From Pseudomonadota bacterium (lineage in GTDB: Bacteria > Pseudomonadota > Alphaproteobacteria > Rhizobiales > Xanthobacteraceae): a stretch of DNA of 12,739 nucleotides. The DNA lies in NCBI GenBank assembly GCA_021823875.1, contig JAKAMD010000058.1, forward strand, positions 1-12,739, given 5' to 3'. Each line of letters begins with the position of its first letter. Position 1 is the first letter of the stretch. The position numbers and the translations under genes were made by a program. The notes under the pieces are model-generated. The model was not told the DNA's origin and made no database searches. It saw nothing but the letters and a program-made list of their open reading frames with translations. Shown here in pieces: positions 7,362 through 12,739 of the stretch.

Positions 7362-7431
7362 GGCAAGATCGCTTCCGAAAACCGGTTTCCATCCCCGTGC
7401 GCGCCGGGGACATGTTTTCGGGATCAAGCTC
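7362..7431. repeat. interspersed palindromic repeat-like element in the DAHP synthase leader
   Basis: CCGAAAAC (7375-7382) and GTTTTCGG (7414-7421) are perfect 8-bp outer arms. TCCCCG (7392-7397) and CGGGGA (7405-7410) form a nested inner stem. The outer flanks read GCAAGATC on the left and GATCAAGCTC on the right. From memory, many Rhizobiales genomes carry intergenic palindromes containing GATCCCGAAAA and AACCGGTTTTCGG, and the minus strand here contains both pieces. Only one copy lies in this window, so the repeat status rests on that recollection. Confidence 0.45.
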
Positions 7432-7501
7432 CGATCAGCGGGCTTATACACGAAGCCGCCCGGCGGAGGCCAGTTTTTCGGTAAATCGCGGTCAATCGGC
7501 G

Positions 7502-8896
7502 CTATTCGGCCGCTTCGTAGCCATAGCGCGCGGTCGGTTCCCGCATGGTGACCAGTTCCTCTGCCGCGGTCGGATGCACCGCCATGGTGGCGTCAAAATC
7601 GGCCTTGGTGGCCCCCATTTTCACCGCCACGCCCACCAGTTGGATCAGTTCGCCGGCATCCGGGCCCACCAGGTGGCAGCCGACCACGCGGCCGGTGTTG
7701 CCGTCGACCAGCAGTTTCATGAAGGAGCGAGTCTCGCGCCCGGACAGTGTCGCCTTCATGGGCCGGAACGAAGTCTTGTAGACATCGAGGCGGCGGCAAC
7801 GCGTGCGCGCCTGCGCTTCGGTCAGCCCGATGACGCCGATCTCGGGTTCCGTGAACACGGCGGTCGGCACGTCGGCATGATCGACCCGGGTCGGCTTGCC
7901 GCCATAGACCGTGTCGGCAAAGGCATGACCTTCGCGGATCGCCACCGGCGTCAGATTGACCCGGTTGGTAACGTCGCCGACGGCGTAGATATTCGGCACC
8001 GAGGTGCGTGAATATTCGTCGACATCGATGCCGCCGTGCTCATGAATCTTCACGTGCAGATTATCGAGCCCCAGGCCCATGACGTTGGGCCGCCGGCCGA
8101 TAGCGAACATCACCTTGTCGACAGTCAACGCGCTGCCGTCCGATAAATGCGTGATGTACTGGTCGTCCACCTTCTCGACGGCGGCGACCGTATGACCGCA
8201 GATCACCGTGATGCCGCGCCGGTGCATTTCGTTGCGCAGATGCTCGCGCACCTCGTCGTCGAAGCCGCGCAGGATGTTCTCGCCGCGGTAGATCAGCGTC
8301 ACCTCGCTGCCGAGACCGGCAAACACGCAGGCAAATTCCACCGCGATATAACCGCCGCCCTGGATCACGATCCGCCGCGGCAGCTCGGGCAGATGAAACA
8401 CTTCGTTCGACGAGATCACATGCTGGAGGCCCGGAATCTTCGGCCCGAAATGTGGCCAGGCGCCGGTGGCGATCAGAACGGTCTCGGTCCGCACGCATTC
8501 GCCGCTCGCCAAGAGCCGCACCGTGTGCGCGTCCTCCAGCACTGCGCGGCTCTTGACCAGCGCGACTTTGAAACGCTCCAGCGTGTTGGAATAGGCGCCT
8601 TCCAGCCGGGTCACTTCGCGGGCGAGATTGCCGACCAGCGTCGGCCAATGGAAGGTCGGCTCGCCCACGCTCCAGCCGAAACCGGCGGCATCCTCGAATT
8701 CATCGGAAAACCGCGAGGCATAGACCATCAGCTTCTTGGGCACGCAGCCGCGGATGACGCAGGTGCCGCCGACCCGATATTCCTCGGCGATCATGACGCG
8801 GGCGCCATGGCTCGCGGCCACGCGCGCGGCGCGCACGCCCCCCGAGCCGGCGCCCATCACAAAAAGGTCGACCTCCTGATCGGGCTTACCGGTCAT
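7502..8896 (-). CDS. gor: glutathione-disulfide reductase
   Basis: 464 residues, the normal length. It is an FAD- and NADPH-dependent cytoplasmic flavoenzyme that reduces GSSG to GSH. The FAD-binding GAGSGG (15-20) is followed by the redox-active disulfide C46/C51 in GGTCVIRGCVPKKL. The NADPH-binding domain has GGGYIAVEFA (180-189), and the Arg residues R204 and R210 in YRGENILRG indicate NADPH rather than NADH. The second FAD motif is IYAVGDV (303-309), and the catalytic dimer-interface HPTAAEE (441-447) supplies H441 and E446. This separates it from lipoamide dehydrogenase, whose active-site spacing and NAD site differ. The start ATG has a GGGCGG-like purine stretch upstream. It is the last gene of the probable rpiA-DUF2059-gor operon, 47 bp after the DUF2059 stop. 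Confidence 0.95.
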   Translation of the reverse strand: MTGKPDQEVDLFVMGAGSGGVRAARVAASHGARVMIAEEYRVGGTCVIRGCVPKKLMVYASRFSDEFEDAAGFGWSVGEPTFHWPTLVGNLAREVTRLEGAYSNTLERFKVALVKSRAVLEDAHTVRLLASGECVRTETVLIATGAWPHFGPKIPGLQHVISSNEVFHLPELPRRIVIQGGGYIAVEFACVFAGLGSEVTLIYRGENILRGFDDEVREHLRNEMHRRGITVICGHTVAAVEKVDDQYITHLSDGSALTVDKVMFAIGRRPNVMGLGLDNLHVKIHEHGGIDVDEYSRTSVPNIYAVGDVTNRVNLTPVAIREGHAFADTVYGGKPTRVDHADVPTAVFTEPEIGVIGLTEAQARTRCRRLDVYKTSFRPMKATLSGRETRSFMKLLVDGNTGRVVGCHLVGPDAGELIQLVGVAVKMGATKADFDATMAVHPTAAEELVTMREPTARYGYEAAE

Positions 8897-8943
8897 CGCG
8901 TGTCCGCCCTAGGGATGCGCCGGCGTCAAGCGCCTGCGGTCGC

Positions 8944-9462
8944 TCACATCTTATGCCCGCGCTTCTCCAGCTCTGCCCGCATCCGCCGGATCACGACATC
9001 GGAAAGCTTATTGGCCCAGTTCTGCGCGAAGCTCATGCTCGCGTCGATGATCTGCGGCTGCTGATTGAGCAGCTTCTTGCCGGCCGGCGATTCATAGAAC
9101 GCGAGAATGGCCTTGAGCTCCTGCTCGGTGAAATGCGTCGCATAGAGCGTCGCGATTTCATTCGTGATCTCGCTGAATCGCGGCGCCAGATCGTTATTTA
9201 TCTTGGCCGCGATCTCATTGAGATCCTTGGCGAGCATCGGATTCTGCTGCAGGAACGGCGTCTTGGCCTGTTCGACCACGCCTGGGATCAAAGGCTTGAA
9301 CAGGGCCGTAGCACCCGTCACCTTGATCAGCTCGTTGGCGGTCGCCAGCGCCGCGGCCGAGGGCTTCTGTTGCGCGTGGGCGGCCGAAGCAAACGCCAGC
9401 ATCGCGACGACAAGCAAAGACGGCCGGGCGGCGCGTTGCAGCGTCTGCATGAGTTTAATCAT
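8944..9462 (-). CDS. DUF2059 domain-containing exported protein
   Basis: 172 residues from ATG 9462, which has GGAG 6 nt upstream. A TTG two codons earlier abuts that Shine-Dalgarno and is therefore an unlikely start. There is an N-terminal Sec signal (MIKLMQTLQRAARPSLLVVAMLAFASAAHA, cleavage before QQKPS). The mature part is mostly helical, with the DUF2059 signature: FTEQELKAILAFYESPAGKK followed by LLNQQPQI, and an upstream segment TLYATH. It is therefore periplasmic or envelope-associated. The molecular function of DUF2059 is unknown. It sits between rpiA (39-bp gap) and gor (47-bp gap) on the same strand, an arrangement I recall from other Rhizobiales, so co-expression with carbon and redox metabolism is likely. 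The high charge of its helices suggests no membrane insertion after cleavage. Confidence 0.88.
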   Translation of the reverse strand: MIKLMQTLQRAARPSLLVVAMLAFASAAHAQQKPSAAALATANELIKVTGATALFKPLIPGVVEQAKTPFLQQNPMLAKDLNEIAAKINNDLAPRFSEITNEIATLYATHFTEQELKAILAFYESPAGKKLLNQQPQIIDASMSFAQNWANKLSDVVIRRMRAELEKRGHKM

Positions 9463-9501
9463 CGTCAACTCCGTTTGAATCGAGATAGCCGGCCGGCCAT
9501 T

Positions 9502-10200
9502 TCATGGACGCTCGACAATTCTCACGCCGTATTCCCCGGCAATAATGGCCATTTGCGCGAGGTCCAGGAAGAGGCCGTGTTCCATGACCCCTGGGATATT
9601 CCCAAGCGCATGCGCCACGGCTGCGGGCTCGTCAATCCGGCCGAGCGCCGCATCGACGATCCAGTGGCCGCCATCCGTGACAAAAGCATGGCCGTCCTTG
9701 TCGCGCCGCAGCGTGAGCGGGCCGGACTGTTGAATATCCGCTATTGCCTCGTCCATCTCGCGCAAAGTGGCGACCACGCCGAACGGCGCCACTTCGACCG
9801 GCAGCGGAAAGCGGCCGATCGGATCCACCCACTTGCTGTCATCGGCAATCACGATCATGCGCGCGGAAGCCGCAGCGACGATCTTTTCGCGCAACAGCGC
9901 GCCGCCGCCGCCCTTGATCAGGGTCAGATCCCGGCCGACCTCGTCGGCGCCGTCCACGGTCAGGTCGAGCTCCGGCGTCTCGTCCAGCGTGGTCAGGGGG
10001 ATGCCCCATCGCTTGGCATCGGCTTCGGTTGCCCGCGAGGTCGGCACCGCCACGATGTCGAGACCCGCGCGCACGCGCTCCCCGATCAGCTCCACGAAAT
10101 GGCGCGCGGTCGATCCGGTGCCGAGCCCAAGCCGCATGCCGGGTCGCACGAATTCAACGGCGCGAGCAGCGGCTGCGCGTTTGTGGTTTTCGACGTTCAT
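9502..10200 (-). CDS. rpiA: ribose-5-phosphate isomerase A
   Basis: 232 residues from ATG 10200 (MNVENHKRAAAARAVEFV). The frame continues open upstream, but that sequence is not RpiA-like. The enzyme interconverts ribose 5-phosphate and ribulose 5-phosphate in the pentose phosphate pathway and, where present, the Calvin cycle. The motifs are complete: phosphate-binding GLGTGSTA (25-32), DGADEV (83-88) with D83 and D86, and KGGGGALLREK (96-106) with K96 and the catalytic base E105. These correspond to D81, D84, K94 and E103 of the E. coli enzyme. It is the first gene of a minus-strand run with DUF2059 and gor, and is divergent from the HAD phosphatase. The Shine-Dalgarno is weak (CCGGA). Confidence 0.95.
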   Translation of the reverse strand: MNVENHKRAAAARAVEFVRPGMRLGLGTGSTARHFVELIGERVRAGLDIVAVPTSRATEADAKRWGIPLTTLDETPELDLTVDGADEVGRDLTLIKGGGGALLREKIVAAASARMIVIADDSKWVDPIGRFPLPVEVAPFGVVATLREMDEAIADIQQSGPLTLRRDKDGHAFVTDGGHWIVDAALGRIDEPAAVAHALGNIPGVMEHGLFLDLAQMAIIAGEYGVRIVERP

Positions 10201-10224
10201 CGCATCCGGCTTGCAGGCGGGTTG

Positions 10225-10244
10225 GGCGGGCTTGCTTTCCCGCC
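10225..10244. repeat. inverted repeat in the rpiA / gph divergent region
   Basis: GGCGGG (10225-10230) and CCCGCC (10239-10244) form a 6-bp stem with an 8-nt loop, 24 bp upstream of the rpiA start, within the 138-bp divergent intergenic region. It would fold in the rpiA leader RNA or act as an operator. In G+C-rich DNA such a short stem can arise by chance. No clear -35/-10 pair was found in this region. Confidence 0.25.
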
Positions 10245-10338
10245 TATCTAGCCTCGATTGGCGGGCCTGAATAGCCGAAAAAGGGCCGCGCCACGACCCC
10301 CCTTGCGTCTCCGGCCTGTGGCGGCTAGCGATCCGCCC

Positions 10339-11013
10339 ATGTCCGCAGGAACCATCGTTTTCGACCTCGACGGCACGCTGATCGATACCGCGCCGGATCT
10401 CATCGATACCCTCAACACGATTTTTGCGCGCGAGGGCTTGCCGCAGGTGCCTTATGCGACCGCCCGCAACCTGATCGGAGGCGGCGCCCGCATGATGATC
10501 GCGCGAGGCATCGAGGCAGACGGGCGGACGGTCGCACCGCCCAAGCTCGAGCAGATGTTCGCCGACTTCATCGCCCACTATTCCGAACACATCGCCGATC
10601 GATCGCAGCCGTTTCCCGGATTGATCGAAGCGCTCGACGAGCTTGCTGGCGCTGGCTTCAGCTTCGCGGTGTGCACCAACAAACTCGAGCGCCTATCGCT
10701 TCGCCTGCTCGACACGCTCAAGCTCACCCACCGCTTTGTCGCGATTTGCGGTCAGGACACCTTCGGCATTCAGAAGCCGGACCCGGAGGTGCTGCGCCGC
10801 ACGATCGCCGCCGCCGGCGGCACCCCGCAACGCGCGATCATGATCGGGGATTCGCAGACCGACATCCGCACCGCGCGGGCGGCCGACGTTCCAGTCATTG
10901 CTGTCGATTTCGGGTATAGCGAGCACCCTGTCGCCGACTTCGAACCGGATCGCATCATCAGCCATTTCGCGCAGTTGCCGGACGCTGTTTCGGCCATCTC
11001 CTTCGCGGGCTGA
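10339..11013 (+). CDS. gph: phosphoglycolate phosphatase-like HAD-IA hydrolase
   Basis: 224 residues from ATG 10339 (MSAGTIVFDLDGTLIDTAPD). The earlier in-frame ATG at 10258 adds an Arg/Pro-rich stretch foreign to the family. All HAD motifs are visible: I, DLDGTL with nucleophile D9 and D11; II, CTNK with T113; III, K146 in QKPDPE; IV, GDSQTD with D171 and D175. Residues about 15-80 form a helical C1 cap of the Gph type. The likely reaction is hydrolysis of 2-phosphoglycolate to glycolate, which arises from RuBisCO oxygenation or DNA repair. The family is promiscuous, so the substrate is probable rather than certain. It is transcribed divergently from rpiA. Confidence 0.85.
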   Translation: MSAGTIVFDLDGTLIDTAPDLIDTLNTIFAREGLPQVPYATARNLIGGGARMMIARGIEADGRTVAPPKLEQMFADFIAHYSEHIADRSQPFPGLIEALDELAGAGFSFAVCTNKLERLSLRLLDTLKLTHRFVAICGQDTFGIQKPDPEVLRRTIAAAGGTPQRAIMIGDSQTDIRTARAADVPVIAVDFGYSEHPVADFEPDRIISHFAQLPDAVSAISFAG

Positions 11014-11106
11014 TCCGGCATCCCGCAGGGGCGGCCCGCGTCCGGGGGCTTGATCCAGCGGCAAGAATTATGGTTAACGCCATCAAAGCAAACGAATCCA
11101 AACGAG

Positions 11107-11135
11107 TTGCACCATTATAGCACTGACCTTATTCT
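11107..11135 (+). promoter_or_regulatory. weak candidate promoter for the PEGA lipoprotein gene
   Basis: TTGCAC (11107-11112) and TATTCT (11130-11135) are separated by exactly 17 bp in a locally A+T-rich stretch, 48 bp before the lipoprotein start. The matches are modest (three of six and four of six). Confidence 0.25.
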
Positions 11136-11183
11136 GGAATGGGATGGGCGGCATCCGTCGCTCGCGTGGACGGGTAAGATAAT

Positions 11184-11762
11184 ATGTACCGAGTGCTAAC
11201 GGTCGTGATCGCCGGGCTCACGCTCGCGGCTTGTTCATCCAATTCGCAATGGCTCAATCTCGATGCATTCAAGGCGGCACCGATTGCGGAAACCGTGCAG
11301 TTCGAGTCCACGCCACCGGGCGCCGATGTCAAGCTTTCGAACGGACAAACCTGCCGCACGCCCTGTGCCCTGGCGATCCCGCATCCAGAATCCGAAACGG
11401 GCAGCTATAGCGCGGTGCTCACGCTGACTGGCTTTCTGCCCGACACCGAGCAAATTCAATTGCTCTCGATGGGCGACGGCACTTCGAAGTTCCGCCCCAA
11501 TCCGGTGGTGGTGGAACTGACCGCGGAGCCGCCGCCACCGAAGCCGAAGAAGAAGATCAGGCATCGCGCGCATACCGCCAAACCGGCGGCCGCGAAGCCC
11601 AAGACAGCCAAGCCGGCCAAACCGAAGGCGAAGAAGCCCAAGGCGAAAAAGCCCGCGAAGCCGAAGCCGGCCGCCGCCAAACCCGCCCCCGCGCCGGCTC
11701 CAGAACAGCCGCAACCGCAGCAAGCACCCTCGCCCTGGCCGCCGGTGCAGCAGCAGCGCTGA
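11184..11762 (+). CDS. PEGA-domain lipoprotein with Lys/Pro/Ala-rich C-terminal tail
   Basis: 192 residues. The N-terminus is a lipoprotein signal: a hydrophobic segment and the lipobox LAAC with C17, followed by Ser-Ser, which by the usual +2 rule favours the outer membrane. Residues about 37-95 resemble a PEGA domain (FESTPPGADVKLSNGQTC, then TPC.L.I, and later GFLPDTEQI). C57 and C61 in TCRTPC could form a disulfide. From about residue 115 the protein becomes a low-complexity tail of PKPKKK, AKPKTAKPAKPKAKK and similar units, then an Ala/Pro/Gln-rich end. The tail is strongly basic and looks like a histone H1 tail or a periplasm-spanning linker. Being exported, it more probably contacts peptidoglycan or LPS than DNA; that is inference. 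The Shine-Dalgarno is weak (GGTAAGA). Confidence 0.8.
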   Translation: MYRVLTVVIAGLTLAACSSNSQWLNLDAFKAAPIAETVQFESTPPGADVKLSNGQTCRTPCALAIPHPESETGSYSAVLTLTGFLPDTEQIQLLSMGDGTSKFRPNPVVVELTAEPPPPKPKKKIRHRAHTAKPAAAKPKTAKPAKPKAKKPKAKKPAKPKPAAAKPAPAPAPEQPQPQQAPSPWPPVQQQR

Positions 11763-11778
11763 TGGGGTGATCGCAGAC

Positions 11779-11804
11779 ATTGGCGCGGCGCGGGCCGCGC
11801 CAAT
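11779..11804 (+). terminator. strong G+C-rich hairpin after the lipoprotein gene
   Basis: ATTGGCGCGGC (11779-11789) and GCCGCGCCAAT (11794-11804) are perfect 11-bp arms around a 4-nt loop (GCGG), starting 17 bp after the stop. No T tract follows, so it may be a transcription barrier, an RNA-stability element or a U-less terminator rather than a canonical intrinsic one. It separates the lipoprotein gene from moaA. Confidence 0.55.
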
Positions 11805-11916
11805 CCGCGGGGGTTCCGGCGTGTTCGCAGGTCTGCTGGACCCACTCGCGTTTATCGGCCACACTCCCCATATCGAAGCATGAGCGGACGCAGAAACCGC
11901 CACGCCGGGATGGACG

Positions 11917-12739
11917 ATGGCCTTCAGTAGCGACACGATGACACCTGAACTCGACCGCGCCGGCCCGGCGCCGCGCCCGCTGATCGATCCCTTTGCGCGC
12001 GCCATCACCTATTTGCGCGTCTCGGTGACCGACCGGTGCGACTTCCGCTGTGTCTATTGCATGTCGGAGCACATGGCGTTTCTGCCGAAGGCCGACTTGC
12101 TGAGCCTCGAGGAACTCGACCGGCTGTGTAGCGCCTTCATCGCCAAGGGCGTGCGCAAGCTGCGCCTGACCGGCGGCGAGCCGCTGGTGCGGCGCGGAAT
12201 CATGACGCTGGTTTCCTCGCTGTCGCGCCATCTCAAAACCGGTGCGCTCGACGAACTGACGCTCACCACCAACGCCTCGCAACTGGCGCGTTACGCCGCC
12301 GAGCTCAAGGGATACGGGGTCGAGCGCATCAATGTGTCGCTCGATACGCTCGATGCCGATAAGTTCCGCGCCATCACCCGCTGGGGCGAACTCGACAAGG
12401 TATTGACCGGCATCGATGCCGCGCTCGCGGCCGGCCTCAAGGTGAAGATCAACGCCGTGGCGCTCAAGGGCGTCAACGAGGACGAACTCGGCGACATGCT
12501 GGCCTGGGTACACGACCGCGGCATGGATATGACGGTGATCGAGGTGATGCCGCTGGGCGACATCGACGAAGCCCGCATCGATCAATATTTGCCGCTGTCG
12601 ATGGTGCGCGCCAGGCTGGCCGAGCGCTATACGCTGGAAGACATCGACTACCGCACCGGCGGTCCGGCGCGCTATGTGCGCGTCAAGGAAACCGGTGGGA
12701 GGCTCGGCTTTATTACGCCGCTCACGCATAATTTCTGCG
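11917..12739 (+). CDS. moaA: GTP 3',8-cyclase MoaA, 3'-truncated by the window
   Basis: 274 complete codons are visible. ATG 11917 has GGGA 6 nt upstream; ATG 11938 is a second in-frame candidate without a Shine-Dalgarno. MoaA is a radical SAM enzyme that converts GTP to 3',8-cyclo-7,8-dihydro-GTP, the first step of molybdenum cofactor synthesis, with MoaC. The N-terminal [4Fe-4S] motif is C41-x3-C45-x2-C48 in TDRCDFRCVYCM. The SAM-binding RLTGGEPLVR and the later NVSLDTLD and INAVALKGVN segments follow in normal order. The window ends at FITPLTHNFC, so the last complete codon is the first cysteine of the C-terminal, GTP-binding [4Fe-4S] cluster; the rest, about 60-70 residues, is outside. 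The N-terminal ~23 residues before DPFARAITYLRVSVTDRC are poorly conserved, as is usual in rhizobia. Confidence 0.95.
   Translation, partial: MAFSSDTMTPELDRAGPAPRPLIDPFARAITYLRVSVTDRCDFRCVYCMSEHMAFLPKADLLSLEELDRLCSAFIAKGVRKLRLTGGEPLVRRGIMTLVSSLSRHLKTGALDELTLTTNASQLARYAAELKGYGVERINVSLDTLDADKFRAITRWGELDKVLTGIDAALAAGLKVKINAVALKGVNEDELGDMLAWVHDRGMDMTVIEVMPLGDIDEARIDQYLPLSMVRARLAERYTLEDIDYRTGGPARYVRVKETGGRLGFITPLTHNFC

Noticed and set aside
7341..7451. 37-residue N-terminal extension of the DAHP synthase
   Set aside because: It contains the repeat-like stem-loop and is not family-like; ATG 7340 gives the normal length.
8953..10251. Long plus-strand open frame of about 430 codons
   Set aside because: It runs antisense through DUF2059 and rpiA, is rich in Arg, His and Ala with no recognisable domain, and is explained by high G+C on the opposite strand of real genes.
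10201..10590. 130-residue N-terminal extension of rpiA
   Set aside because: It would overlap the divergent phosphatase gene, and RpiA proteins start near ATG 10200.
11575..11690. Short-period repeat considered as a CRISPR-like or tandem non-coding repeat
   Set aside because: The period is irregular and in frame with Lys/Pro/Ala codons, so it is a low-complexity protein segment without spacers.
11557..12729. Minus-strand open frame of about 390 codons opposite the lipoprotein tail and moaA
   Set aside because: It is antisense to a clear moaA, is rich in His, Arg and Gln with no motifs, and spans two unrelated genes.

Overview
The window looks like chromosomal DNA of an alphaproteobacterium, most likely of the Hyphomicrobiales (Rhizobiales: Bradyrhizobium / Rhodopseudomonas / Pseudolabrys type). 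The basis is high G+C coding sequence (about 70% in sampled lines), a DUF2865 protein, a class II DAHP synthase, a two-domain glutamine-dependent NAD synthetase, the rpiA / DUF2059 / gor gene order, and a moaA with the rhizobial-style N-terminus. The genus call is inference from protein style; no search was run.

Layout. 3-917 (+) is the 3' part of a cysteine-rich DUF2865 gene, followed by a probable weak terminator. 918-3022 is a visibly A+T-richer segment with two tandem AraC-like regulator genes, 24 bp apart. Both stop just after the first helix-turn-helix of the usual two. From 3023 to 10200 everything is on the minus strand. Read in transcription order it is rpiA, a DUF2059 periplasmic protein and gor (close spacing, probable operon); then a class II DAHP synthase; then an omptin-like outer-membrane beta-barrel; then nadE. 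From 10339 the strand switches back to plus: a gph-type HAD phosphatase (divergent from rpiA), a PEGA-domain lipoprotein with a long Lys/Pro/Ala tail, and the first 274 codons of moaA, cut by the window edge inside its C-terminal Fe-S motif.

Most genes are housekeeping: pentose phosphate isomerisation, glutathione recycling, entry to the shikimate pathway, NAD+ synthesis, phosphoglycolate salvage and molybdenum cofactor synthesis. They do not form one pathway. The less ordinary items are the tandem single-HTH AraC-like pair in an A+T-rich island; a barrel protein carrying Asp-x-Asp and Asp-x-His pairs spaced as in omptin proteases; a perfect 8-bp-arm palindrome upstream of that barrel; a stem-loop in the DAHP synthase leader resembling a rhizobial interspersed repeat; and the histone-tail-like lipoprotein. 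I see no CRISPR array, insertion sequence, phage gene, tRNA, rRNA or clear defence system, and no strong case for an entirely new system.
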